Shown piece by piece: positions 1-6,520 of a DNA stretch of 11,701 bases. The stretch is from contig JBBREK010000134.1 of NCBI GenBank assembly GCA_038203025.1, positions 1 to 11,701 on the forward strand, in the 5' to 3' direction. The position numbers and the translations under genes are program-made. Every line of letters starts with the position of its first letter. Within the stretch, counting starts at the first letter, position 1. The notes below the pieces were generated by a model. That model worked only from the letters and a program-made list of their open reading frames with translations. It searched no databases and was not told the origin of the DNA. This DNA is from UBA11346 sp038203025. GTDB taxonomy: Bacteria; Planctomycetota; UBA11346.

Positions 1-558
1 TTGGTCGTGAGCGTCGACGAGAAGCCGACCATTCAGGCCATCGAGCGCGCCACCGGCTATGTCCAGACCAGCAGTGGGAAGATCGTCCGGGGGATCAAGA
101 GCACCTACAAGCGAAATGGCACCATCAATCTATTCGCGGCCTTGAATGTAGCCACGGGCGCCATTCATGGCAAAACGACAGCCACCAAGAAGCGTGTCGA
201 CTTTCAGCAGTTTATGGACGAGGTGGTCGCCGGCCTGCCGAAGGGACGGATGATCCATGTCATCCTCGACAACCTGAGCACACATAAGAAGAACGAGGAC
301 TGGCTGGCGGCTAATCCACAGGTCCGGTTCCACTTCACGCCCACCTCTGCCAGTTGGCTCAACCAGATCGAAATCTGGTTTGGTATCCTGCAGAGAAAGG
401 CGCTCACCGGGGCCAGCTTCTCCAATATAGCTCAACTTATCCAAGCCATCACCGACTTCATCCGGGTTCACAATCAGAAGGCGGCGCCGTTTGTATGGAG
501 GAAGCGCGAGGTGAAGGGCGCGCAGCTGAGGAATACAATTGTCAACTTACGCAATTAG
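1..558 (+). CDS. IS630-family transposase, C-terminal part (5' end outside window)
   Basis: This is the DDE catalytic half of an IS630/Tc1-mariner-type transposase, which cuts and joins the ends of its own element at TA targets. The visible 185 codons carry the family signature: VDEKPTIQAIER near the start (first Asp, about residue 6), HVILDNLSTHK (second Asp, residue 90) and TPTSASWLNQIEIWF (Glu, residue 124), giving D-x33-E spacing. Full-length relatives are about 340 residues with an N-terminal helix-turn-helix, so the window edge cuts the gene; the TTG at position 1 is not a real start. The reading frame is intact to its TAG at 556-558, so the element could be active if the left part is also intact. 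Its base composition is visibly more AT-rich than the neighbouring genes, as expected for an acquired element. It converges on, and overlaps by 17 bases, the truncated GH32 gene. Confidence 0.93.
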   Translation: MVVSVDEKPTIQAIERATGYVQTSSGKIVRGIKSTYKRNGTINLFAALNVATGAIHGKTTATKKRVDFQQFMDEVVAGLPKGRMIHVILDNLSTHKKNEDWLAANPQVRFHFTPTSASWLNQIEIWFGILQRKALTGASFSNIAQLIQAITDFIRVHNQKAAPFVWRKREVKGAQLRNTIVNLRN

Positions 559-564
559 ACACTA
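1..564 (+). mobile_element. IS630-family insertion sequence, right part, ending at a CTAG target
   Basis: The element enters from the left window edge and appears to end at the TA of CTAG (562-565), the usual TA-type target of IS630 elements. The right terminus would read inward on the minus strand as TGTCTAATTGCGTAAGTTG. Beyond 565 the sequence returns at once to GH32 coding sequence in frame, which places the boundary within a few bases. The left end, its inverted repeat and the second TA copy lie outside the window. Confidence 0.75.
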
Positions 565-1762
565 GGGCCACCCGGGTCAACACCTCGCGGCCGCTATCGA
601 TGAACACCTCAAGGACGCTGCGGTCAAACCAGAGGTCGAGATCCAGCGCGCCGGTCACGGTGAGCTGGTAGCTTCCGTCGGCCAACGACAGGGTGGCGCC
701 GTCCCAGGCCAGGACGAATCCGCCGACGCGCAGCTGTGCTGGGCCGGCGAGCTGGGCGCGGATGCGGCAGGCGTCGCCCACCGCTAGCAGCGTGCCGTCC
801 CAGCGCATCGTTGGGCCGTTGAGCAGTGCTTCGACGGCCGGATGCACGCATTGCCGCACCTCGTCGCCCACCACCGTCACCAGGCGCGGCAGGGCGAGGC
901 AGCCGTTCCAGCCGCGGCTGCCGGGGAAGCCGCGGATCCAGCCGAGCACTACCGTACGGTCGGCCTCGTCGGTCAGGGTGTTGGTGGCGTAAAAGGAGTC
1001 GTGCAGATCCAGCCGGCCCCGCGCCTGGACGGCGAGGGTGCGGCCGTCGAAGACGCCCAGGCGCCATTCGACCGGACGAAAGGGGGACAGCAGCAGCAGC
1101 AGCCGTTCGTCGGGCAGGACCAGGATGTTGGGACATTCAGCGAAGCGGACTTCACCCTCAGCGTCCTGCCACAGCGTGCCGGCCGGCGACAACCGACCGA
1201 GGTCGCCGGAGGCGGCCTCGAACAGCGTCACGCGCGGTCCGTCGCCAAGCACGACGAAGGTGCGTCCACGCCAGCGGAAGATGAAGGGATCGCGGGCGGC
1301 GGGATCGGTCAGCGGACCGATCAGCGGCTGCCGGTCGCGCTGCCAGGCGATCAGCTCCGGGTCGAGTGGCGAGGCCCGCCATTGTTCGAATGGACGCCGG
1401 CCGAGGAAGGCGACTGAGGTGTAAAGCAGGCGCGGCGTACCGTCGGCGTCGACGGCGACGCAGCCGCTGTAGCAATGCTCCTCGCCGGCCAGCACCTCGG
1501 GTGCCAGGGCGATGGGCAGATGCTGCCAATGCACCAGGTCGCGCGAGCGGGCGTGGCCCCAGTGCATCGACCCCCAGGCATCGCCGAAGGGGTGATGCTG
1601 GTAGAACACATGGAACCAGCCGTTGTGGCGGATGGTGCCGTTGGGGTCGTTCAGCCAGCGTGCGGGTGGCAGGAAGTGGCAGCGTGGTCGCTGATCGTCG
1701 TCGGCGCAGTGTGCGGCAAGGGCGTCGACGTAGGCCTGGGCGCGTGCGATGGTCGGGTCCAT
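542..1762 (-). CDS. Glycoside hydrolase family 32 (sucrose/fructan hydrolase), 3' end truncated by IS insertion
   Basis: This is a GH32 enzyme (invertase / sucrose-6-phosphate hydrolase / fructanase group), which hydrolyses beta-fructosidic bonds with retention. The three hallmark motifs are present: WLNDPNG with nucleophile Asp39, RDPF with Asp158 as transition-state stabiliser, and FAECPN with acid/base Glu209. The five-bladed propeller is complete and the C-terminal sandwich is recognisable up to LDLWFDRSVLEVFIDSG. Native sequence stops at about codon 400; the final VSNCVS and the TGA come from the IS630 end, so some tens of C-terminal residues are probably missing (relatives are usually longer, about 450-500). 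The catalytic domain is whole, so activity is possible but folding of the sandwich is uncertain. No signal peptide is visible, so the product is probably cytoplasmic. The ATG at 1762 has a poor ribosome-binding site. An AraC regulator is transcribed divergently 66 bp away and is its likely controller. Sucrose versus fructan preference cannot be told from sequence. Confidence 0.92.
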   Translation of the reverse strand: MDPTIARAQAYVDALAAHCADDDQRPRCHFLPPARWLNDPNGTIRHNGWFHVFYQHHPFGDAWGSMHWGHARSRDLVHWQHLPIALAPEVLAGEEHCYSGCVAVDADGTPRLLYTSVAFLGRRPFEQWRASPLDPELIAWQRDRQPLIGPLTDPAARDPFIFRWRGRTFVVLGDGPRVTLFEAASGDLGRLSPAGTLWQDAEGEVRFAECPNILVLPDERLLLLLSPFRPVEWRLGVFDGRTLAVQARGRLDLHDSFYATNTLTDEADRTVVLGWIRGFPGSRGWNGCLALPRLVTVVGDEVRQCVHPAVEALLNGPTMRWDGTLLAVGDACRIRAQLAGPAQLRVGGFVLAWDGATLSLADGSYQLTVTGALDLDLWFDRSVLEVFIDSGREVLTRVALVSNCVS

Positions 1763-1828
1763 GCCTGCACACTAACGACTACCAGATGACAATACCATGC
1801 AGCAGAACGTCGGTTAGCATATGTTCCT
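1763..1828. promoter_or_regulatory. Divergent GH32/AraC intergenic region with imperfect inverted repeat
   Basis: These 66 bases must hold the promoters of both the GH32 gene and the AraC regulator. CTAACGAC (1772-1779) and GTCGGTTAG (1809-1817) are inverted relative to each other with a one-base insertion, a possible operator pair for the adjacent regulator. The central stretch is AT-richer than the surroundings. I cannot assign -10/-35 boxes with confidence. Confidence 0.35.
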
Positions 1829-2638
1829 GTGACGCATCGGCATCTCGTAGCGGTCGAACGCCAGGGTGATGCGCTCGACCTCACCTGTCCGTATGTGGTC
1901 GAGGTGGACCAGGATCAGTCCGGCATCGACAACCGCAACGCCATGCCATGGAGCCGGCTGTTCCTCATGCATCCCGAGGGGCCTGCCGCCGCCGATGCGG
2001 TCACCGATGTGCTGAGCGGCCGTCGCCATGCGTTGCGTCCAGGCGGTGTGCTGCTGATGCCGGCAGGACGCCTCTACGCCTTCCGTTTCCATGCGGGTAT
2101 GCGCATGTTGGCGGCGCATTTCCGCCTCGACTGGGCGCCAGGGTGCGACGTCTTCGCCGACCATGCTGCGTGTACCGTCATCTCCGGGCAGGCCGAGCTG
2201 GTGCGGCGGGCCTACGCCGGCCTGGCTCTGGGCGAGGGCCTGCGCACCGCCGCCGTCCTGCGTGGGGCGCTGCTGATGCTCGCCGGGCCGTGTATCGGAC
2301 GCCTGCGCGTGCTGCCGGCGCGGCTGCGCAGCGCGCTCGAACGCATTGAGTCGGACTGCCGCGCCGATCTGGCGGTGGGCGCGCTGGCCCGCGAGGCCGG
2401 GTTGTCGCGCGAACGCTTCAGCCGCGTCTTCCGTGCCGCGGTCGGAGTCGCGCCGATGGAGCACGTCCGTCGCCGGCTTGCCGCCCGCGCCTGCGGCCTG
2501 CTGTTGGAAGGCCTGCAGGTGCAGGAGGTCGCCGCGCGTCTGCATTTCTCCAGCCCGTTCTGGTTCTCGCGCTTCTTCGCCACGCGCATCGGCCTGCCGC
2601 CGCGCGACTTCCGGCTGTCCGTCACGGTCGGCACCTGA
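1829..2638 (+). CDS. AraC-family transcriptional regulator next to GH32
   Basis: This is a 269-residue AraC/XylS-type regulator. Residues about 30-105 look like the N-terminal cupin-like ligand-sensing barrel (including LRPGGVLLMPAGRLY), and the last 100 residues are the DNA-binding domain with two helix-turn-helix units. The first is at about 181-203 (LAVGALAREAGLSRERFSRV) and the second at about 230-252 (VQEVAARLHFSSPFWFSRFF), followed by the usual G-x-PP-x-x-FR ending. The start is GTG at 1829; the ATG at 1821 is out of frame and hits a stop at once. Divergent orientation 66 bp from a GH32 gene suggests it senses a sugar or sugar phosphate and activates the hydrolase, and may also control itself. 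The ligand is not deducible. It converges on a degraded AraC fragment with only 4 bases between the stops. Confidence 0.9.
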   Translation: MTHRHLVAVERQGDALDLTCPYVVEVDQDQSGIDNRNAMPWSRLFLMHPEGPAAADAVTDVLSGRRHALRPGGVLLMPAGRLYAFRFHAGMRMLAAHFRLDWAPGCDVFADHAACTVISGQAELVRRAYAGLALGEGLRTAAVLRGALLMLAGPCIGRLRVLPARLRSALERIESDCRADLAVGALAREAGLSRERFSRVFRAAVGVAPMEHVRRRLAARACGLLLEGLQVQEVAARLHFSSPFWFSRFFATRIGLPPRDFRLSVTVGT

Positions 2639-2659
2639 CGACTCAGTAGGAGGTGCCGA
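2628..2659. terminator. Hairpin spanning two convergent stop codons
   Basis: TCGGCACCT (2628-2636) pairs perfectly with AGGTGCCGA (2651-2659) across a 14-base loop. Both stop codons (TGA at 2636-2638; minus-strand TGA at 2645-2643) lie within it. No T-tract follows on either strand, so this is a terminator-like structure rather than a classic intrinsic terminator. Confidence 0.5.
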
Positions 2660-2945
2660 GACGGGCGGCGAGCGGTGCAAGGGCAGGATCGTCGGCGCTC
2701 AGCAGGGCTTCCCCGGTACGAGCCTGGATTCGCCAGACCCGCGGCGGACAGCCGAAGCGGGCGGCGAACCGCCGGCTGAACAGCTTGGCGTCGGCGAAGC
2801 CGCAGCGCGCGGCAACCGCGCCCACTGCCAGGTCGCCACGCGCCAGCAGGGCGGCGGTGCGCTGCAGGCGCAGGCCGCGCAACGCCGCCAGCGAGGCGCG
2901 TCGGCACCTCGCTGGCGAGGGACGCGAGGGTCTGTCGGTGGGCAT
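2643..2945 (-). pseudogene. AraC-family regulator remnant, C-terminal part only
   Basis: This 100-codon frame encodes the second half of an AraC DNA-binding domain. The linker helix and second helix-turn-helix are clear at about residues 19-73 (LRGLRLQRTAALLARG, then VAARCGFADAKLFSRRFAAR and a GCPPRVWR ending). The sensor domain and first helix-turn-helix, roughly two thirds of a normal 270-300 residue regulator, are absent. Another minus-strand frame just upstream reads HRQTLASLASEV, which resembles the start of a first helix-turn-helix, so a frameshift or deletion inside that motif is likely near 2886-2917, where an 11-bp inverted repeat sits. The ATG at 2945 probably reflects chance rather than a true start. 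Further upstream, sequence belongs to an opposite-strand URO-D-like fragment. One helix-turn-helix alone is unlikely to give normal regulation, so it is called a pseudogene; expression as a small DNA-binding protein cannot be excluded. Confidence 0.72.
2886..2917. repeat. Perfect 11-bp inverted repeat inside the AraC remnant
   Basis: CGCCAGCGAGG (2886-2896) and CCTCGCTGGCG (2907-2917) are perfect reverse complements with a 10-base loop. The repeat lies where the AraC reading frame is lost, between the surviving second helix-turn-helix and a possible first helix-turn-helix remnant in another frame. Such a palindrome could have templated the rearrangement or been created by it. Confidence 0.6.
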
Positions 2946-2954
2946 GCTGCACCC

Positions 2955-3569
2955 GTGGGGCAAGACGGCCTCCAGCGTCTGATCGAGCATTTCGTGGGCA
3001 CCGAGGAGATGGCCTACCTTCTTGCTGACGACTCGAAACCGGTCGAGGCGCTGTTTGTGGCGATGCGGCGCAACCACGTGGCCGCGGTGCGCCTGTGCGC
3101 CGAGCGCGGCCCCTACGACTGGTGGCTGAGCTGGGAGGACAGCTCGACGCAGAACTACTCGCCAGTCCAGTATCGCCGCTGGATCGCACCGGAGATCGCG
3201 CAGTGGTGCGCCGAACTGGCGAAGCACCAACGCCGCTACATGCAGCACGCTTGCGGCCACGTCCGCCTCCTGCTGCCGCTGATGCGTGCCAGCGGCATCG
3301 CGGCCATCGAGAGCGTCTCGCTCCGCCCGACCGGCAACGTCACTATCGACGAGGTGCGCGCCGTCTTCGGCAGCGAGCTGGGCATCATTGGCGGGATCGA
3401 GCCGGTTGAGCTGTTCAGTCTGCCGGACGTCGGCTTCGATGCCTACGTCGAGGCGACCATGGCGGCAGGAGCCGGTGGCCCCTTCGTGCTCTCCAACAGC
3501 GACTCTTGCCCACCAGGCGTGCCGGTCGAGCGACTGCGCCGCATCGCTGCCATCGTCAGGTCGGCCTGA
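2955..3569 (+). pseudogene. Uroporphyrinogen-decarboxylase (URO-D) family protein, N-terminally truncated
   Basis: The frame matches the C-terminal 200 or so residues of URO-D superfamily proteins (TIM-barrel decarboxylases and corrinoid-linked methyltransferase relatives, normally about 340-360 residues). Recognisable pieces in order are DWWLSWEDSSTQNYSP, YRRWIAPEIAQWCAELAK, the barrel strand with HACGHV, SVSLRPTGNVTIDEVRAVFG, IIGGIEPVELF and FVLSNSDSCPPGVP. Homology begins near 2967 (GLQRLIEHF), and immediately upstream lies the opposite-strand AraC remnant, so the N-terminal barrel half is gone. Candidate starts are GTG 2955 and ATG 3009; neither has a convincing ribosome-binding site. Half a TIM barrel should not be functional. 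Divergent URO-D-like proteins occur in carbohydrate and methyl-transfer gene clusters rather than haem synthesis, so the original role need not have been haem-related. The rest of the frame is undamaged, which suggests recent loss. Confidence 0.75.
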
Positions 3570-3584
3570 GCCGGTCCGGCTCAG
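3566..3584. terminator. Palindrome covering two convergent stop codons
   Basis: CTGAGCCGG (3566-3574) and CCGGCTCAG (3576-3584) flank a single T and are perfectly complementary. The structure includes both the plus-strand TGA (3567-3569) and the minus-strand TGA (3583-3581). In RNA it could form about 7 bp with a 5-base loop on either strand. There is no T-tract. Confidence 0.55.
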
Positions 3585-3820
3585 ACACGCACCACCAGCG
3601 GCACCACGATCAGCACGACGCCAATCACGATCGCCAGCCACAGCTGCGAGATGAAGTAGGGGTAGACGCACAGGGCGATGCCGGCGATCAGCGGGATCGG
3701 ACGCTGCTGTGTCTTGCCGTAGACGAAGTAGCCGGTGCCGACGGCGCCGGTGATGACCCCGATGATCAGCCAGGTGGTGAGGTCCAGCCTGGTGCTGATG
3801 CTGCGTGATGGCAAAGCCAT
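3581..3820 (-). CDS. Small conserved inner-membrane protein
   Basis: The 79-residue product is almost entirely hydrophobic after a short polar N-terminus. Segments at about 16-33, 41-57 and 59-77 could cross the membrane, joined by the polar hinge YFVYGKTQQR. The pattern GTGYFVYGK-polar-P-LIAGIAL-PYF-ending P-VVRV matches a family of short bacterial membrane proteins that I recognise from other genomes, often labelled loosely as amino acid transport protein without experimental support. The start is ATG 3820; a shorter start closer to the first membrane segment is possible because the first 12 residues are poorly constrained. It is divergent from the HAD phosphatase (67 bp apart) and converges on the truncated URO-D gene. 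No function can be assigned. Confidence 0.75.
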   Translation of the reverse strand: MALPSRSISTRLDLTTWLIIGVITGAVGTGYFVYGKTQQRPIPLIAGIALCVYPYFISQLWLAIVIGVVLIVVPLVVRV

Positions 3821-3887
3821 GCCACCGGCAGTCGATGCTGCCGAGGCAGAGCGTTGCGTCTGCGTCCGCAGACTGACCGTCTACGCC

Positions 3888-4658
3888 ATGCACCAGATCC
3901 TCGCCAAGGACGCCTTCATCTGCGACATGGACGGCGTCATCTACCACGGCAACCAGCTGCTGCCGGGGGTCATCGCGTTTGTCGAGCACCTGCAGAAGAC
4001 AGGCAAGCGCTACCTCTTCCTGACCAACTCCAGCGAGCGCTCGCCGCGCGAGCTGGCGCAGAAGCTCGCCCGTCTCGGCCTGGAGGTGCCGCCCGAGCGC
4101 TTCTATACTAGCGCCCTGGCCACCGCCGCCTTCCTCGCGGTGCAGTCGCCGGGCTGCAGCGTCTACGCCATCGGCGAACCGGGCCTGCTCAACGCCCTGT
4201 ACGAAGCCGGCATGACCATGAACGACGTCAATCCGGACTACGTCGTCATCGGCGAGTCGAAGTCCTACACCTACGACACCATGACCAAGGCGATCCGTCT
4301 GGTCCTGGGCGGGGCGCGGCTGATCGGCACCAATCCCGACACCACCGGCCCGACCGAGGGCGGTCTGGTGCCGGCCTGCGGCAGCCTGGTCGCCCCGGTC
4401 GAGCTGGCCACCGGCTGCAAGGCCTACTTCCTGGGCAAGCCCAACCCGCTGATGATGCGCAGTGCGCTCAAGCGCCTGGGCGCGACCCGCGAGCAGTCGG
4501 TGATCATCGGCGACCGCATGGACACCGACATCCTCGCCGGCATCGAAAGCGACATCGACACCGTCCTGGTACTCACCGGCGTCACCGCCGAGGCCGACCT
4601 GCGGCGCTACCCCTACCGCCCGCGCCACGTCGTCGCCGGCATCGCCGCGCTGCTCTGA
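3888..4658 (+). CDS. HAD superfamily IIA (NagD-like) phosphatase
   Basis: This 256-residue cytoplasmic hydrolase has all four HAD motifs. Motif I is ICDMDGV (nucleophile Asp13, acid/base Asp15), motif II LTNSS (Thr46), motif III the Lys of LGKPNP (Lys184), and motif IV IGDRMDTD (Asp209, Asp214) for magnesium. The IIA-type cap between motifs II and III carries the expected YVVIGES and RLIGTNPD segments. Length is normal for the NagD / 4-nitrophenylphosphatase / phosphoglycolate phosphatase-like group. Substrates of this class are small phosphorylated sugars or nucleotides and cannot be fixed here. The ATG at 3888 is chosen because homology starts at residue 8-10; the open frame extends upstream to 3735, but that part overlaps the divergent membrane-protein gene and has no conserved sequence. 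Confidence 0.9.
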   Translation: MHQILAKDAFICDMDGVIYHGNQLLPGVIAFVEHLQKTGKRYLFLTNSSERSPRELAQKLARLGLEVPPERFYTSALATAAFLAVQSPGCSVYAIGEPGLLNALYEAGMTMNDVNPDYVVIGESKSYTYDTMTKAIRLVLGGARLIGTNPDTTGPTEGGLVPACGSLVAPVELATGCKAYFLGKPNPLMMRSALKRLGATREQSVIIGDRMDTDILAGIESDIDTVLVLTGVTAEADLRRYPYRPRHVVAGIAALL

Positions 4659-4669
4659 CTGGGCCGTGA

Positions 4670-4683
4670 GATGCCCCCGCATC
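4670..4683. terminator. Short hairpin between HAD gene and sigma factor gene
   Basis: GATGC (4670-4674) and GCATC (4679-4683) enclose a CCCC loop in the 54-bp gap after the HAD gene. The 5-bp stem is weak and there is no T-tract. It may separate the HAD gene from the following operon, but support is thin. Confidence 0.25.
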
Positions 4684-4712
4684 CGGGATACGGTTAGGCA
4701 GAGGGGGACGCC

Positions 4713-5258
4713 GTGATGGAGGAGGCAGAACTGGTGCGCCAGGCCCGCTCGGGCGACCGGGACGCCTTCGGCGGTCTGGTCCGGCTGCACCAGGCCCGCC
4801 TGCGCGGGCTGGCGGCACTCTCCATCGCCGGGCGCGAGGATGTCCATGACGTGGTGCAGGAGTCCTTCGTCGACGCCTGGCGCGGTTTGCCGGGATTTTA
4901 TGACGAGGGCGAGTTCGGGCCCTGGCTGCGCACCATCTGTCGCAACCGGGTGCGCAAGTTCCTGCGCGATCGCCTGCCCCGGCGGCGGCGCGAGCTGGCC
5001 CTGGTCGACGAGGCGCTGATTGCGGCGCCCGATCCGCTTGAGGACGACCGGCGCCTACCCGCCCTCAGGGCCTGCCTTGAACGCCTGCCCGCCACCCAGC
5101 GCCAGCTGCTGACGCAGCGTTATCACGACGACCAGCCGGTGCAGGACATCGCCGCCGCCCTGGGACGCAGCCCCAACGCCGTGTCGATGCTGCTGCTGCG
5201 CCTGCGCACGGCGCTGCTGGCATGCATGGCCGAGCGGATCGATGGGAGCGGGGCATGA
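4713..5258 (+). CDS. ECF-type RNA polymerase sigma factor
   Basis: This 181-residue sigma-70 family protein has only regions 2 and 4, as in extracytoplasmic-function sigma factors. Region 2 spans about residues 8-87, with the core-binding and -10 recognition helices around DVVQESFVDAWRGL and WLRTICRNRVRKFLRDR. A charged linker follows, then region 4 at about 124-175 (LPATQRQLLTQRYHDD, then the helix-turn-helix VQDIAAALGRSPNAVSMLLL). The start is GTG 4713 or, equally likely, ATG 4716, which is better spaced from the GAGGGGGA Shine-Dalgarno at 4701-4708. The stop overlaps the ATG of the next gene as ATGA, which predicts translational coupling with the FecR-like anti-sigma factor that should hold it inactive. 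It presumably drives this operon and perhaps remote genes; its promoter motif is unknown. Confidence 0.93.
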   Translation: MMEEAELVRQARSGDRDAFGGLVRLHQARLRGLAALSIAGREDVHDVVQESFVDAWRGLPGFYDEGEFGPWLRTICRNRVRKFLRDRLPRRRRELALVDEALIAAPDPLEDDRRLPALRACLERLPATQRQLLTQRYHDDQPVQDIAAALGRSPNAVSMLLLRLRTALLACMAERIDGSGA

Positions 5259-6520
5259 GCGCGGAACTCGAACCGCTGATCGCGGCCTATCTCGACGGTA
5301 CGCTGGATGCTGCAGGGGCACAGATCCTGGCCGAGACGATCCGCGGTGGCGGCACGTCGGCGCGACTGATCCGCGAGCACCTCGCCCTCGCCGGTGAGCT
5401 TGCCCAGGCTTGTGACAGCAGCGATGGGGCGACGGTGGAGCGCGCGGTCGCAGAACGCATGCGCGCCGACGGCTCTGCCACCGCCTTCGTCGCCGCCGTC
5501 GGCCGTGGATTGGGCCGGCGCAGTCCGCGCCGTCGCGCCCGGCGGACCTGGCCGGTGGCGCTGGCTGCGGCTGCGGTGATCGCCGTGGCGCTGACCGCCT
5601 GGTGGCAGCTGGCCGCGTCGCCCGACCCCGTCGGAGCCTGTCGGATCGTCGCCATGGCGGGTGGCGGCGCGGTCGATCGCAATGGCCTGGCGATTCCCGC
5701 CCACGACGGACAGGTGCTGGTGGTCGGCGACCACATCACCGCCACCGCGTCGCTGACGGTGAGCTTTCCCGACGGCAGCCGCATCGCTCTGGCAGATGGC
5801 GGCGTCGCCAGGGTGGTCGGCCCGCAGGCGCTGCGGCTCGAACGCGGGCGTCTTGACGCCGAGATCGCACCGCAGCAGGCGGAGATGCCGTTCGCGATCA
5901 CCACGCCGGAGGCCGCGGTGACCGTGCTTGGCACGGCCTTCACCGTGGTTGCTGATGCCAGCGGCACGCGGGTGGATCTGTATCGTGGGGTGGTGCAGCT
6001 GGCAGGGGTCGCCTCGCGAGCCGGCATCACCCTGCACGCAGGCGACAGCGCCCGGGTTACGGCCGACGGAACGCTGGCGACGATACCGGCCTGGCGTCCG
6101 TTGTTCCCAGCCCAGCTCGCCGGTTGGCAGCAGCAGCATGGACACTGGGAGCTGATCGGTGGCAGCGTGCGCGGCAGCGATCCGGCGGGCGGTAAGGCGC
6201 GCCTGCTCGGGGAACAGGATCTGCTTGACCTCGAACTGGTCTGCCGGCTGCGCATTGCAGGCGTGGAGTCGGCCGAGCTTCAAGTCGGCGACTACAACTG
6301 GTTCTTCACCATTCCCACGACGCCGGGGCGGTGGGTCGAGGTCAGGCTGCAACAGCACGGCGAGACGCTGAGCTGCACCGCCGACGGCCTGGTGCTGCCG
6401 CGCGAGGCCGGAGACGGCGCGGCCATGCGGCCCGGCCCGTTGGGATTCTATGTCGCTCCGCACGGCAGCCTCGAGATCACCGACGCCCAGATCGCCACTC
6501 CCGCAGGAACCACGCCATGA
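5255..6520 (+). CDS. FecR-like membrane anti-sigma factor with C-terminal sandwich-like domain
   Basis: This 421-residue single-pass membrane protein has four parts. Residues 1-85 form a helical cytoplasmic domain (LIAAYLDGTLDAAGAQIL) of the type that binds ECF sigma factors. An Arg-rich stop-transfer stretch (about 86-98) precedes the membrane helix at about 99-120. A periplasmic FecR domain at about 155-265 includes FAITTPEAAVTVLGTAFTVV, the family signature. Residues about 285-421 form an extra beta-rich domain (GHWELIGGSVRGSD, WVEVRLQQHGETLSCTADG, LGFYVAPHGSLEITDAQI) resembling the concanavalin-like DUF1080/LamG type, a possible sugar- or glycan-binding sensor. The ATG at 5255 overlaps the sigma stop and GGGAG lies about 7 bases upstream. 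The open frame extends to 5222, but that part lies inside the sigma gene. Its stop overlaps the start of the next gene. Control of the partner sigma factor is inferred from family and context. Confidence 0.88.
   Translation: MSAELEPLIAAYLDGTLDAAGAQILAETIRGGGTSARLIREHLALAGELAQACDSSDGATVERAVAERMRADGSATAFVAAVGRGLGRRSPRRRARRTWPVALAAAAVIAVALTAWWQLAASPDPVGACRIVAMAGGGAVDRNGLAIPAHDGQVLVVGDHITATASLTVSFPDGSRIALADGGVARVVGPQALRLERGRLDAEIAPQQAEMPFAITTPEAAVTVLGTAFTVVADASGTRVDLYRGVVQLAGVASRAGITLHAGDSARVTADGTLATIPAWRPLFPAQLAGWQQQHGHWELIGGSVRGSDPAGGKARLLGEQDLLDLELVCRLRIAGVESAELQVGDYNWFFTIPTTPGRWVEVRLQQHGETLSCTADGLVLPREAGDGAAMRPGPLGFYVAPHGSLEITDAQIATPAGTTP

Noticed and set aside
2346..2954. Upstream extension of the URO-D-like frame, giving a 407-codon frame
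   Set aside because: This part reads out of frame through the intact AraC gene and antisense to the AraC remnant; no URO-D similarity is visible before about 2967.
2643..4847. A 734-codon minus-strand open frame
   Set aside because: Only its last 100 codons have protein-like content (the AraC remnant). The rest is antisense to the URO-D fragment, overlaps the membrane-protein gene in another frame, and lies opposite the HAD and sigma genes, as is common for chance frames in GC-rich DNA.
5123..6463. Long minus-strand open frame opposite the sigma and FecR genes
   Set aside because: Its composition is Arg/Gln/His-rich with no recognisable family, and the plus-strand genes have clear domains and coupled starts.
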